A stretch of 64,000 nucleotides of DNA from Neckera pumila (taxonomy: Eukaryota > Streptophyta > Bryopsida > Hypnales > Neckeraceae), in NCBI GenBank assembly GCA_963969595.1, contig OZ018415.1, positions 18,600,001-18,664,000 of the forward strand, in the 5' to 3' direction. Of the stretch, positions 45,604-58,997 are shown piece by piece (position 1 is the first letter of the stretch; every line of letters begins with the position of its first letter). The notes below the pieces were generated by a model that was given only the letters and a program-made list of their open reading frames with translations, had not been told where the DNA came from and ran no database searches. The translations under genes were made by a program, and so were the position numbers.

Positions 45604-48600
45604 GATTTATCTTGTGTGTTATTGTGGCCATTTACTTTTCATCCATTTGTGGTTCCAATATCCTCTATCTTTACTCCTCATCCTATCTAAACATGATGTA
45701 GAGGTAAATTATAGACTCTTCCCTGTTGATTCTTTAGTTTGAAATAAACCATACATAAACCTTTTATAGGAACAATTTTGAAGGGTCCAAGTCAGTTTTA
45801 GGACCTTCTACCTTATAAACTTTTTTGTCATCATGTTACTAGAGAATATTTGGAATTCTGGAGAGACAAGGTTGTATACGCCCAAATTTATCAAAGTGTG
45901 CAGTATAGCATATAAAAAAAACTGTGCTTTGGGTTGTCACAAGAAAAAGAAGTTGGGCCTCATATGACACTTCTTAGTTCAATTCATTCTTCAATTCAAG
46001 TCTCCATGTGATTATTTTTTTTTGTCGTGATGCATAATATTTTAGAAAAATTTAAAAACTTGGAATCCTCTTCCTTAATTTTAGAGATAGTCAACATAGC
46101 CAAAGAATCCTTCAATATTCTAGAAGGGGGTGTACTCAACTCAAAAGGCAAAATTGTCAATGAGTTTATGGAAATTGATAATGTACTCTTTGTGCCAAAT
46201 CCATTTTGATTTTGCCAACAAGTTTGTGAACAAGAGGTCAAGGAGGATATTCAATTGTAACTCTCCCTAATGTTATGATTGTGTACTTCTAAAATGGGCT
46301 ATGACATTCCCTGGGTGCAACCAAGAAGAACCTGCTACTCACTCATCTGACATTAGATGCAACCAACATCCCATGAGCCCTTTGATCACGCCGGCCTCTT
46401 TTGAAGACCAGAGTTTTAATCTATCTATTTGTACTTTTGAATTATATGTAATTACATGTGATTCTATTTACGATTGTAAATTACCAAGGGATCTAGTTGA
46501 GTAGCAAAGGTGAATGGTCCAGTTAAAATGAATGGATCCTAAATTACAAGTGTGGCATTTGATAACTAAGAATCTTATCCTAATTGAATTGAAATTTATA
46601 ACTAATTGAATTATAAGAATGATTTGAAGGCGTGTAATAGAGTCTATGAGTAGTCTATGGTAGTTTTGTGATTATTAATATAACTACATATTAGACTACT
46701 TTCATTTTTTTACTACTACATTGAATCATAATTGGTTGAATTGTTGATGCAAAATGGTTAGGAAATGGATGTTGTATTAGAACCAATGAACTTAAATTTA
46801 CCTGAGGGTTTATTTTTTGCAATATCATATCTAGAACCTTTTGAAGCTTTTGAGAATATTTAAACTTTCTCATATCTTTTTAGCTTATACGTAGATTGCA
46901 ATTGAATTCAAAATCTTAGTATCTTAACTCAGTTTGAAATTGTATAAGTTATAAGCACCTATTATTGACTTTGCTTAAATTTTGACACCTAAATTAGAAA
47001 CCTGAATGGTGAAAGAAGGTTTTATAAACTATCAAAGTAGGTAGAGCCATTGAGCATGCTACTCTATAAATCTATCGTTCTATGTGGGTATGATATTAGT
47101 ATTTTATTTAGTATATTTTTTGTTTTGTTTTTGGATGAATCTATTATTAAAATATATAACTTTATTCTAAATGAATATGTCTACATTTTTTGAGCCAAAA
47201 TTATCTAGTTTTACTTTAGTAGGCCTTTTATTTGTAAGCAAAATTTGTTATTCAGTGTTTGATCAAGTCTAGTCTTTTTTGCTTAATTGCAATAAGTGCT
47301 AGTTGTGACAACATCATAAAGTGAGTCTTAAGGTCAAGCCATCCATAATCGACCAAGTAAGCAATTTCAACATGAACTGGAGTAGTGCAAGGCAAAACAA
47401 ATATTTTCAGAGGTGACAGGGATTGCAAAAAAATTTGTAGCTTGAACTAAAATTATTATGAATTTTGGGAGGCAAAAAGTGCTCCGGACCTATGGCCCAT
47501 GTCTAGACTCTTCCAATTCCGATCATTCAAGAACTTTATTCCTACTCATTATTTCCTACTTTCTTCTCACAACTTGGGACATGTGTCATGAACTTATTAG
47601 TTCCAACCTTGAAAAGTGAAAAACAAAATATTCTAAGCTTCAAAAATTTTGGTGCAGCCTTAGTCAAGAATAACTGCATCTATAGGCTGAGTACGGATTA
47701 TTGGTTAGGAATGGGTGGCTCTATTTATATAAAGAAATGTATCAAAGTATTTAGTACTATCTATAAGTACTTCTACTTTTTGCTATATGTCACTTGGCAA
47801 TTGGTACCAAACTACATTTAGAAGCCAAGTGTCACTCATGACATTATAGAAAATGAGCCCATAGGGACAAATGGACACAAGCTCGGGTAAGCTCATTTCT
47901 TCAATATTTCTTCTTGTAATGTATATTATAAATAGGGATGATTGATTAACTTACTCATAAATGAAGTTTGAAGTACTGCTAAGTACACAATTAATACATT
48001 TTTGTACTAGTGTAAAAAAAGATATATGATAGCAACCTACAAGACAAAGCCTCTAAAAATGTGTTAAGGTTTGAGGGTTTGATAATAATTCAATCACTAC
48101 ATTTTTGACACCTCTGTAAGTAATTTCTATATTTAAATTAATGAAGGATAATTTCTAAAATTCATTGTTTCATATCTCTTTTTTAATTCAAAAATCAATA
48201 AAATTGAAGAAAATCATATATTATAACAAATCTAGATTTTGTCCAAAATAGTCAAGTAATAACGAGTAGATAATACCTTGCATTTTTATACAACAAGGTT
48301 ACTTTCAAACATCAAAGTCGTAAAATAATTGTTCTTTGAGGTGTTGGATATTATTTAGCTAATAACATTCTTAACCAATGATAACAAATTCCGTGGTACT
48401 TATAAATTTTCTTTAGCACCTATTTAAATTAAATATGCACAAAAGTACAAAGTTGGTTTTGATGTAGGAAAAATAAATAGGAAGAGAGTACAATACTATA
48501 TCAAAATATAATCTCTAATGCTATACAAGTTTATTTTAATTGGTACAAGCTGTACTAATTGTTTTATATTACATGATTTTATATCTATTAAAATGTAAAA

Positions 48601-49319
48601 GTCCTTCAAAAAGTTCAACAATTTAAAGGTACAGAAAATACTCATTTTTCTTCAAATATTTATCTATCAAATTTAATTTAGTAAATTTTGACTTTAAAGA
48701 ATGTAGTATTAATAAACTAGTGTGTACTACATGAAATGAATTAACTTAAATACTAATATTCTTGACCAAAAATTTATAATTAATAAAAAGAAATGATAAA
48801 ATAAAATAGGCTTGTCAAATCCAGTCTAAACATTTAATATTAAGCCCAATGAGACATGTTATATCTACATAGAATAACTTACACCAATGGTTATGAATGT
48901 TTATTTTATTAGGTAACAAATTTTTTATAATGTATATTTAGTGATATTATTAATATTACTAGAATGCATAATTTAAGGAAAGATTTTGTAAAGATCCTTT
49001 TTGGTAAAAATAATCATTTTAGTTCACCAAATGATATATATTCAGCATTAAAAATAGATGAAATCATCAAAAAATGAACAAACAAAAGAAAATATGTAAA
49101 TGAAAAATAATTTTTGTCCAAAAACGTCTACATATTTGATTTTGTTGTTACCACTTTGAAAAATCTAAAAGACTTAGAACAGCATCAACAAGCCCTTAAA
49201 ATCCAAATGCTGAAAAGAAGAAATGTAGTCATTATAAAGCCCATATCTTGTTGTTGAAGGTTGTAGCATGGGCTTCATTTCAGTACAGGCTTCGCATGAG
49301 CTATTCCAGAATTTACATC
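45604..49319. other. AT-rich intergenic DNA, nothing recognised
   Basis: Very AT-rich, with short ORFs only. I found no inverted-repeat ends, tandem arrays or protein-like frames that I would defend. Confidence 0.45.
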
Positions 49320-50550
49320 CAAAGTTCCCTCGTCCCTACGGGAATGAAATGAATTTTAGGCAAGCTAGTATAACATCAATTTTTGAATGTAAAAATCAAT
49401 TTAGAAAATCAAGTTGACTTTATAGAAATATAATTTTATTTCAATCAGTGCTTGGAAGCAAAAGTTATGCCACCCTAAGCTCAAAGTGGTCACAATTGGG
49501 CAACAAAAAAATCCACCAGAAATTAAAATTAGTTAAATTTTTTTTCTTTATAGATTATAATTTTGTCTACATAGAAAGTTCTCATTCATTTCATGTGGAT
49601 TTTTAATGTGAAAGTTATAGAGCTTCTTGTTTTACATTCAATCATAGAAACTTCTTAAGAAATGAACGTATTGAATTTGTTTTTTACCTCAATTTTCACA
49701 ATTTAAAAAACTCACAAGGTTAAACACGTTTGCTAGAACAATCTCACTATTGGAATTAGTGTGTTTCAATTCTATCTTAGACTTATTAATGGTTTAGTTT
49801 ATCCTTCTTTTTCGTACCTACTTCTACTTAAATTTTTTTTAAAGAAAGAAACCACGTATTTCATTTTGAATGTTTTTCTAAACTTTCAATTCAAATCTTC
49901 AACATGATTTTTCTTTTAAATCAAAATGTTTGGTGCAAAAATTTTACATGAAGAAGATTCAAAGTCAAAAAATCTAGTCAAGAAACATGCTCAAAAATCC
50001 ACTTTCTTCACTTGAATGCATTTGACTTGCAATCTACTTGGTGAAAGTTTTTGAAATATCTTCCCTGCATTGTTATACTAGTCTAAGGTAGCCACCCACT
50101 TTCCGATCACCCTCCCATTTCCAATCAATATACTGATCCATTTGTAACCATAGCTTTATAGGCCATTTGATTCTTATTTGATTCTTATGTAATGAATAAC
50201 ACATTGACACCTAATAAAGTTGTCATTGATCAAGAATGGGCTTGCCTATTGATCGGAAATAGGAAACCCTGACTTTTCCACTTCTTTAATTTTTACTAAT
50301 TCTACACTTGATGAAAATTATCAAAAAATGGCAATTTTTACTTATTCCTATTTCCTCGCTGGAGAAAATTTTCTCCTCCACCATTGCTCAATCACACATA
50401 TGCTGAAATGCTTAAGTGATCGGAAATGGGAGATCTACCTTAGTACAAGATCTTGCAGTTAGATATGGAAAAAAAGAAACTTTTAAAGTTTCTTGTTCTT
50501 TGCAATAGAAATGACAATCCGGAGTGTTTTTTTATGAAAAAAAAGGATCT
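49320..50550. mobile_element. Old, reversed copy of the 0.93-kb TTAA family, interrupted (copy E11)
   Basis: Internal landmarks in the order seen in E5 (AAAGTTATG, GCTAGAACAATCTCACTATTGGAATT, CTACTTCTACTTAA, ACTTGCAATCTAC, AAGATCTTGCAGTTAGATATG) show a decayed copy. Neither terminus nor TTAA duplication is preserved. The copy is split by the insertion at 50083-50443. Confidence 0.5.
50083..50443. mobile_element. 361-bp insertion with inverted ends nested in E11
   Basis: CTAAGGTAGCCACCCACTTT plus CCGATCA at the left is mirrored by TGATCGG ... GAGATCTACCTTAG at the right, about 27 bases with a few mismatches. Element E11 sequence resumes directly after it (TACAAGATCTTGCAG). The target duplication is unclear. 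Confidence 0.65.
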
Positions 50551-52452
50551 CGCTAACGTGGAGTTGAACCCTGATCCCACCGCGGTACTTTCACGTTGCA
50601 GTGGCAATTACAGGGGCATTGATGATACTCTTGCAGAAACAGTGGCAGGAGAAACTGAGAACTTTTCAAACTTCTATAATGAAATATTGATACATTGAAT
50701 CCTACGCACATGATTCAAGCACCATCATTAGAAACCGTACCTCTAGTCTTATCCTGTTCATCTTTTCCTCTGCATTTCACGTATACATACTGCACATATG
50801 GTAGGATGCACTTCTCTTTCTTAAATATACGATACGAAAATACGAATACATATACCAGGCACCGTAGTCTTCCTCCTTCCGGCTGCAAAGAAAGAGGAGC
50901 AGTAGCCGCTCTAGCGCAACCTCTGGACGTGTACCGCGCGTATTGGAGCTCCCTTCACGTTTACGTCCTTTGATTCGTTGACTCTGAATTGCTTGCTGCC
51001 TGATTCCTGGCACAAGGAGCTTTCTCTTGTTCCATTTCTCGCTCGGAGGTGAATAGTAGTGCTACCCCCGTTCTTGGAGTTTTTCCATGAATTTCCGGTT
51101 GGATCTTGGTCGATCGCGTTCTCATGGCGCAATCCATGCCGAGGACCTGGTTTCGGATTCTTTGTCGTGAATGAGGAGAATTTTCTATGATTCTTTGGAT
51201 GGATTTCGGATTTCGGAAGAAATTTTGGCGGAGCTTTCTATCCCGCTCTTTTGGCAAGAACGCTAGTGGTTTGGCTTGCGATGTACGCTGAGCACGGGAC
51301 GTTCTTTGGACGTGCGGAAGTTTCGGGAACTCGTATTGTCATTAAAGGACCATTGCTGAGTCAGAGTCGTTGTTTTTCTTGAGAAATTTTGAGTGAGTGG
51401 AGACCGACTTGGAGAGTGCTGTGGAGTGATTTTGGTCGTGCTATCGACGGTAGTTTGCGAAAGAAGTTATTGGGGATGCGATAGTAGTGATATTGCGATG
51501 TAGGAGGAGGAGCGGGACCGGTTGATGTGGAAGAAGTGAAATGAGATCTGCGGCCAGGTCTGTCAATTTGAAGACGTAGTGAACAATCACTTTAGTGGAG
51601 ACCGTGAGAGCAAGACTGGTGTAGCTGTGGTTGGACTACGTACGTCTTGAGTAAGTAGGTTTTCGGCTGTTTCTGAGGAGCAGATTGGAGGATGATATTG
51701 TATTCTTATGCTCGAAGTAAGGCAGGGAGCGCTAAAGTAGTATTGATAGAAACTTTTGACAGCGTGCTAGAATCCGATACAGGTTTTTGAGATGCTTGTA
51801 AGCTACTCGAAATCGCGTGTTGCAAAGCTTTCTGAAAGCGAGCTTGGGAGACTTGCAGCACGGAGTAATGGTATCACGTCAGTTCCTAAGCTTGAACACG
51901 ATAAAGACAGTAGAAAGTATTGAGCCTGAAGGAGCAGTCGAGGACGAATACAATGATGGATGTTGATGCATTTTATTGAGATGCTGCTCGTGTCGAGGTA
52001 TTTCTTCATTTCGTTGTTCTTTAGAAATTTTCAAGCTGATGTCTCATCTTTTCCTCAGGGTATTACAGTTATGCTAAGGGTTGTTAATGACCTTGTTGTA
52101 TTTGTGCTGGTTTCGTGATACTCTGGACTACTTTCATATAAGAGTTCACATGTAAGTGATTGCATCTGTATAGCCAATAAGCTTCACGAACACTGATTGA
52201 TGTACGTGATTCCTGAAGCTTTGATGAATGGAATGAGAGTGTTCCCTTGAAAGCAGAGTATGTCAATTGAACACTATCTCTGAATTCATTCTACTGCCGT
52301 TGTAGGTGTGTTGCTGGAACATTTTGCGGCACCGATGTGAAGCCTTAAGACTCAACGTCTGCATCATTTTGAGTTACTATGAGAAAAAAATTGTTTCATT
52401 ATCGTAGCTCAATGTCCAGGCTCTAAGGGCGAGGATCCACGAAGGAAAAGCC
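50551..52452. promoter_or_regulatory. Upstream region of the 14-exon coiled-coil gene
   Basis: From about 50850 the G+C content rises and transposon signatures stop. This is consistent with promoter and a long, possibly spliced 5' UTR (acceptor-like GCCGTTGTAG near 52305). Overlapping ORFs on both strands at 50700-51260 have no recognisable domain. No promoter motif can be assigned. Confidence 0.35.
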
Positions 52453-55400
52453 ATGCCGGGAGCTAGTGAGGGACCGAATTGGATTATCCTTGCTGGAGGA
52501 GCCGCCGTTACAGCTCTGAGTTATCTCATTAGACGAAGACAGAAGCATGAATTTGAAGATACAGAGGAAGATGGTGAGAGGAAATCAGGCAAAGCGCAGC
52601 GTGCTAATTACGATGGTAACCCTCATTCAAATGTCTTGACGGAATTTATGTTGATTTTCGGAAAACTTCAATAGGGTATAGGGAACATCACATATCTGTC
52701 AGCAGATTGGTGACTTCATTTCTATATGGTGGAATTAATTAAGTATTTTTGAATCTATATGCTGGTTTGAGGTGATGGCTGCTTCATTACTTTCAATCCT
52801 GATTGGAATTCTAAATTGCAAGTTTAAATTCAACGGGGACCTTGTGACTTATTTGTTGATTATTGGGTTGGGTAAGCTTAGCTTACGCGGAGGAGTTTTC
52901 AGCAATTTCATGAACCGTTCTGCTACATACAATCATGTCTTGAGTCTACTTCATTCTTTTGATGTGAAAATTTGAGCACATACTTTCTGCCAAGTTTCCT
53001 GTCGGTCAAGGTGCATTTAAGTCTGTAAATGTTTTTACTTCCTCGCAGACGGTTTTGAGCCTGAATATTGGGGTATAGAATTACCTGAAGCCTGCCCTCA
53101 TCAAGATTCAGTGGAGAGTGTAGCTTCGAGCTCCCTTACTTACTCTATGCACTCAGGTCAGACTCTTTATCCTGCTCTTGCGTTATACTCCGTACGAAGT
53201 AGTAGCTGTACAGTGTCTACAGAAAAGTAGGGTTATCTTCGTAGGGTTAGTGTTTTTTGTGCAGATTTTCTTCGTTTCTATTCACATTAGCTACAATGAT
53301 GAATGGGACTGTAAAACGTTTCATTGGTGAAATTGCTCTAAGCAGGGTTGCCAATAGCTCCAGCGCTTTCACGAGGAACCAGCATAGGACTTGCTGATGC
53401 GTTGCTTGCAAACAATCCTCGTGATAGCAAAAAATTCACTGAAGAGGAGAAGCGATTCCAAAGAAGAGTTACATTCTCTCATGAGGATGTGCGCCATAGT
53501 AATCAGCAAGGTAATGATTGCTTAATGAAAGCAAGTAATAATAGTCTTCTAGGACTTTAGTCTATTTGCGAAGGGTTCATTTAGTCGTTTTTTAACGATT
53601 CGAAGTAACGATTGAAGTTTGGAAGAGTGGGGTGTTCGCAGAAATGTCTGAAGGGAACCTCTTCTATTTTGCAGGAGTGCAGATTGGTCGTTCAGCAAAG
53701 AGGGATATGGTGCACAGGCTGCGGAAACAACTGAAGAGTCGGGATGAGATGATTTTGCGCATGCAGGTCCAGATTTCTGAGGATGAGAGAAGTTCGTCTC
53801 TGTCTGATGCCCACGTGTCTGAATTGCAATCTCGTCTTGAGGCGACCAGCGGGGTACTCTCTAACTTGGACCTGGAGGTTCAGCTTTTTCGAAACCAGCT
53901 GGCCAATTTTGTAAAGTTTGCTGCAAGGACCGAAGATTGCAATGAGTCTACATCTGGAGGTGCTGAATCGGCCACCACTTGTGGAGACGAACGCAGAGTA
54001 AGTTTCGCTGTACAAATCACAATTTTGTCGAAAGTCACGAGTCTGTTGTAAAATCCCGAAATATTCGATTTGGTCTTCGGATTCAAAGATATCCAAAGTA
54101 TGATGCAGTGAGTCAAGTCCTGTAGTCGGGAGAGTTAGTTTCAGCATTTTGAGGTCTGTTCATGTCTTTGCAGGATATGAATTTAACTTTGTTGGAGTTT
54201 ACGAAGTTTAGAGAGGTCCTGGATAGATTGAAAATGGAAATGACTGCAAGAGAAATTGAAAGGCAAGCCTTACTTCAGGAGTACAACTCAATGGTTGAGA
54301 AAGTGGGCCGTCTCGAATGTGCGCTGAAAGAGCAAACAACGCTCGTTTCTGAAAAGGAGCAAGCGCTGAACAAGACTCAAGAAGAACTCCTTCGATTGAC
54401 TTCTAGGCTGCAAGTTCAGGTTGATATGATGCGTTTTTGCAATTATTTATTTATTCGTCTTTGTTGCGAATCAAATTGTTTAGTCGAGAGAGTTAGTATG
54501 TCTCAAATAGGCATGATCATCAGCATTTTGAGGTGTGTTCATGTCCTTGCAGGATATGAATTTAACTTTGTTGGAGCTTACGAAGTTAAGAGAGACTTTG
54601 GATCGATTGAAAATGGAAACAACTGCAAGAGAAATTGAAAGGCAAGCCTTACTTCAGGAGTACAACTCAATGGTGGAGAAAGTGGGCCATCTGGAATGTG
54701 CGCTAAAGGAGCAGACAACGCTCGTCTCTGAAAAGGAGCAAGTGCTGAACAAGACTCAAGAAGAACTCCTTCGATCGACTTCTAGGCTGCAAGTTCAGGT
54801 TGATATGATACCATTTTACAATTCTTTCTTTCTTTACTTCAATGTGCTCTTTATTGAGTTTTCTCCTACAAATGCTCCTAGGTGTTTCTGGGTTCTTACA
54901 CCTTTATGAAGTCTTGTGTGACAGGTTGAAGAGATCGAATTTTTTAGACTCTTCAGGGCAAAACTATATTCAAAGTATGATGCAGTGAATCAATTCGTTT
55001 TAGTCGAGAGAGTTAGTATGTCTCAAATAGGCATGATCATCAGCATTTTGAGGTGTGTTCATGTCCTTGCAGGATACGAATTTAACTTTGATGGAGCTTA
55101 CGAAGTTGAAAGAGGCTTTGGATCGATTGAAAATGGAAACAACTGCAAGAGAAATTGAAAGGCAAGCCTTACTTCAGGAGTACAACTCAATGGTGGAGAA
55201 AGTGGAGCATCTGGAATGTGCGCTGAAGGAGAAGACAACGCTCGTCTCTGTAAAGGAGCAAGCGCTGAACAGGACTCAAGAAGAACTCCTTCGATTGGCT
55301 TCTAGGCTGCAAGTTCAGGTTGATATGATGCGCCTTTGCAATTATTTATTTATTCGAATTTGCTGTGAATGTGCTCTTTATTGAGTTTTCTCTTTCAAAT

Positions 55401-58400
55401 GTTCCTAGGTGTTTGTTACTGGGTTCTTACACCTTTATGAAGTCTTGTGTGACAGATTGAAGATATGGAACCTTTCAGACTCTTCAAGGCAAAACTTGAG
55501 ACTTGTATCTACAATTTAAATTCGAGCGGATTAAGTCTCCGTGACCTGCATAACAGTGAAGAGATCATCTCTTCAACCAGAACTGAAGTGTCCGACAGCT
55601 CAAGTCACCTTCCTCAAGGCCCAGAAGACCCTGAACTCAAACATACAGGTCATCAATCTAAAACGAACTTCCCCGAAAACATCAAAGATCCTGCTGCTAT
55701 TGATAGCGTGGTGACAGCCTTGCAGCTGGAGATGGAGCAGCTCACGGCAGCTCTTGCGTCCAAATCAAAAGTGGGTGAATTTAATCTGATAATGGATTTG
55801 AGCATTTGATTTTTTCACAATTGTTTCATTCACGTTAATTGACGATGGGATAGAGCGTTCACCTTTTTCGTTTTAGGTGAACTGTCAGAAAATAAAGAAG
55901 GTCAGGAAAAGAAATGACTTGTCCAAATAGAAGTTTCGCTTTGCTGATGAGGCTGGCTCGTGACCGTTCTTTGCAGGTAATCGAGCAAAAGGAACAGTCA
56001 ACGAGGTTTGTTAAGGTAACTCGCACATTGCTCTGCTGATGATGATCCACAATCAGAGTCTGTGAGACAGTTCCGATTTTAGAAGGGGGTGAATGATCAT
56101 GTACGGAGTAGTTGAGTAGACTTATGACATGACATCTATTAGCTGAGCAGGAGTGATGCTCATACGAACGATTTCACGTATTGTCAATTCTTTGATAGTC
56201 ATTGATCATACTTTAGGCCGAGGGAGTAATTTCGAATTTATCTCTTTCGTGGCGATGGTTAACTAATTTGAATTCAAATAATTCGGTGAGTAGGTAGAAG
56301 GTACGAAGGCACGAAGGACATTATGCTGCCTATTTTGGATTCAGTACCTGGAACTTTGAAATATAAAGATTCTGAGTGGTTGCATTTGAGTCAGCAGCTT
56401 TCATCGTCAACGAGTTTGGCAACTCCTGCTCGTGTAATGATTACTCGAAATATTTTGATAGAATATTAGCTTTATTCATTTTCAGCCTGACGTCCTGAAG
56501 GATTCGTATGCGTCGTTGAGGTTGATTTCACTACTGCTTGCTGTAATGACTGAATGAGGTGAACGTCCATATTTAGCAAGCAAAAATTATCTCAGAAGAC
56601 TGCAAGATGTCTTCGGAGATAATTTCCTCGTGTGAACACAGACATTTACCTCCAAAGCCTGCTACCGTATTCTACTTATACTAAAGATGTCTATGATGCC
56701 CTCCTTCTGAGCTCCTTAGATTACTTGTGTGCTAAATTTTGCCATGGTCTGGTCACTTCTTATCCTCTCGAAGGGTGAGACAGCCTTGGTGGTTCCAGAT
56801 TGAAGTTCTAATGATGTGTATTGTCTTTTTTACGTTTAGGCGAATGAACGCAATATCAATTCGATTGAAGTGGCAAAGTGTAAGCGTGTGGAGGACGAGA
56901 TGGCAGATATTAGGAAATACGACGCTAAAATTTCCGAGCTCCGGCGAAACAATTCAAATCTTACTCAGGACAGAATTGACGAAGTTCGCAACGAGCAATC
57001 ACTTCATGTAGCTGCTCTAATATGTGGTCTTGCTGAGAAGGTCGCTGCACAGGTATGCAAGTGTCATCAACCAGCGTGTTGTGGCTTGAATTAACAGTAT
57101 GAAGCTTCAGACTTTTCGTGTGCAAGAAATAATGCCGTAAGTGCATGAGGACCACTATTGTACTTGAGAAGGTCATCATAGATTAAATGTAAACCCACGA
57201 AAGACTTATCAATTTTTTTGTGTCGTGGATTACTTTTGTGATGACAGGAAGAGCAGGCAAAGCAGAACGCCTTGGAAGTTCAACAACTCTCAACATCCTT
57301 TCAGCTTTTGACGCCCATTGTGGCAAAGCTACAGGTCCGGGAGACATTCATATTACCTTCCAGTTAAATTTGGATTTTCTCCCTCTTCGGGGTATATTGC
57401 TTGTGTTCACAGCATATCTATTTTCCTTCTTGCCTTGTACAGGTCGCCAACTTGAAATGCAGGAGATTGAGAAGAATCATCAAAAACATTCCAGAAAGTT
57501 TCATTGCTGGATTTTCACTAACTTGGTCGTCTCCATCTGTCTTAATTGACAGGATAAAGATGCTGACTTACCGCTAATGGCACAACCTAATCCGGCGGAG
57601 ATGGTCTCATATGATGTTCTACAAATGAAATTCAATTCCTCAAGTGTTCTCCCGAAGTATGAGCCTTACTTCCTCGATTATTTACCTGATCGTTGCACAT
57701 TCTATTTTGATAGGCTTCATGCATTGTATGTTTCTAATATGTGTGTGGCCTTTTCAGACATGCTGCTCAGGGAAGTAATACCAGTTGGGCTGGCACTCTT
57801 GGACATGGACGACAAGACTCCGATGCTTCAGCCAGCAGCACGCTTTCTAGGAACCAAATTTCACCAGATTATGTGCTCAGGGAGATGGTTGATGACGACT
57901 ATCATTTCCGAATGGGCGCTTCCGGGCCCCTTGCTATCAAGAGTCGAAAATTCTCGTCAAAATGGGATGGAAAGAATGGGCGTAGAAAAAAATCATTTAC
58001 CCACGACTACGGCAGTGGAAGTGATGCGGATACTTTTTCATCTGGAAATTGGGCCTCTAAAATAGAGGCTGACAAGGACTTGTACCGACAAAAGCATGTC
58101 AACGCGGATGTGCCTCAATATCTTCAACACAGCTTAGGGTCTTTTGTGGAATTCGAAGATTCAGAGAGCAGATCAATACCTGTTGAAGAAGAGAAAAATG
58201 GTCCTAATGCATGGGCTGTGCAACAGAAGGATAGGTATGTTCCTCTTGAGGTGGATCAAGTGATCGCAGCCGGTACTCCAGATGCTGATTTTGTGCCTAC
58301 AATTGAAGAGTATTCTCCATATGTGCGACAAGTAAGAAGCCCTCGACAGGGCATTGAAAGTTCCAGAAGGTACTTGTTCAACGCAGGTAATAATCGGGAT

Positions 58401-58997
58401 GACCATACAAATAGTTTGGAAGCTTCAACAGCCGCTGCTGCAGAGAGCTCCCTTGAGGAGGAATCAGCTTCAGTGAAATCATTTTTGGTTGAGAGTTTTG
58501 AATCATCGTCAATCTCCCCGTTATCTGGGATGATGACACAGTTGGACTCTACAGAAGAGTTGCCTGAAACGTCCAGCTTGCAAGAAGCCTCTGTGGAACC
58601 TCTGCTTCCTGATTCACCTGAGGATGTGGTCGAAGATGAAACACGGTCTTTTAAGGAACGCAACTCATCATCAATGGACTGGTCGATCGTCACTAGTGGA
58701 ACTGACGAATATGAAGCCAATTCTTCCACAACGAATAGGTTGATTGTGTCAGAGGATATCGACGTGTCAGAAGCCAATGCTCCAGTAGCGGACATGTTAA
58801 TTTTGACCCAGGATACTAACGACTCAGTTTCGGAGTCAGGGTCCGAGGAAAGGGGCTCAATCGACTCAGAATTTGAGGAGATGTTGGATGGAACTCTCGA
58901 CGATTTGGTCAAAATCTTTTCGACAACCGTGACGCCTGCCAGCACACCTAGATCTAGTGTCCTGTCTCAAAATAGCGAATCAAAGAAAATCCAGTGA
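52453..58997 (+). CDS. Membrane-anchored plant coiled-coil protein, 14 exons, one exon triplicated
   Basis: Exons: 52453-52615, 53049-53156, 53346-53510, 53675-53997, 54174-54419, 54553-54798, 55073-55318, 55456-55770, 55977-56015, 56840-57052, 57248-57334, 57553-57656 and 57758-58997. That is 13 certain blocks, 3495 nt, 1164 residues; all phases close. A further UTR exon is likely. The N-terminus (PNWIILAGGAAVTALSYLI, about 8-27, then RRRQK) is a signal-anchor. Residues ~150-250 include RDMVHRLRKQLKSRDEMILR, typical of a plant coiled-coil family I remember without a firm name. Residues 254-499 are three 82-residue repeats from tandem exons. The C-terminal ~410 residues are acidic and Ser-rich, ending in MLDGTLDDLVKIF. 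It probably acts as a scaffold or tether on a membrane; no enzymatic motif is seen. Confidence 0.78.
54060..55340 (+). repeat. Tandem triplication of a 246-nt coding exon and its introns
   Basis: Exons 54174-54419, 54553-54798 and 55073-55318 have identical length and phase (0-0) and differ by scattered substitutions. Each is followed by GTTGATATGAT and preceded by CAGCATTTTGAGG...TTCATGTCTTTGCAG or CCTTGCAG. Each encodes DxNLTLxE ... REIERQALLQEYNSMVEKV ... RLQVQ. Spacing is 379 and 520 bp. Confidence 0.9.
54925..54975 (+). pseudogene. Relic copy of the following exon between repeat copies 2 and 3
   Basis: GTGTGACAG then GTTGAAGAGATCGAATTTTT and AGACTCTTCAGGGCAAAACT parallels the true exon at 55456 (ATTGAAGATATGGAACCTTT and AGACTCTTCAAGGCAAAACT). 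It breaks off after about 50 bases into intron-like sequence shared with the region upstream of copies 1 and 3. It keeps an acceptor but has no evident donor. Confidence 0.7.

Noticed and set aside
50695..51257. ORFs on both strands in the G+C-rich stretch
   Set aside because: Mutually overlapping, no domain, and better explained as promoter and leader of the downstream gene.
57443..57552. Possible extra exon (RQLEMQEIEKNHQKHSRK) in the 14-exon gene
   Set aside because: No donor fits its frame, while joining 57334 directly to 57553 keeps phase 0 on both sides.
58256..58945. 229-codon minus-strand ORF
   Set aside because: Antisense shadow of the large last exon of the coiled-coil gene, which is supported by phase and composition.
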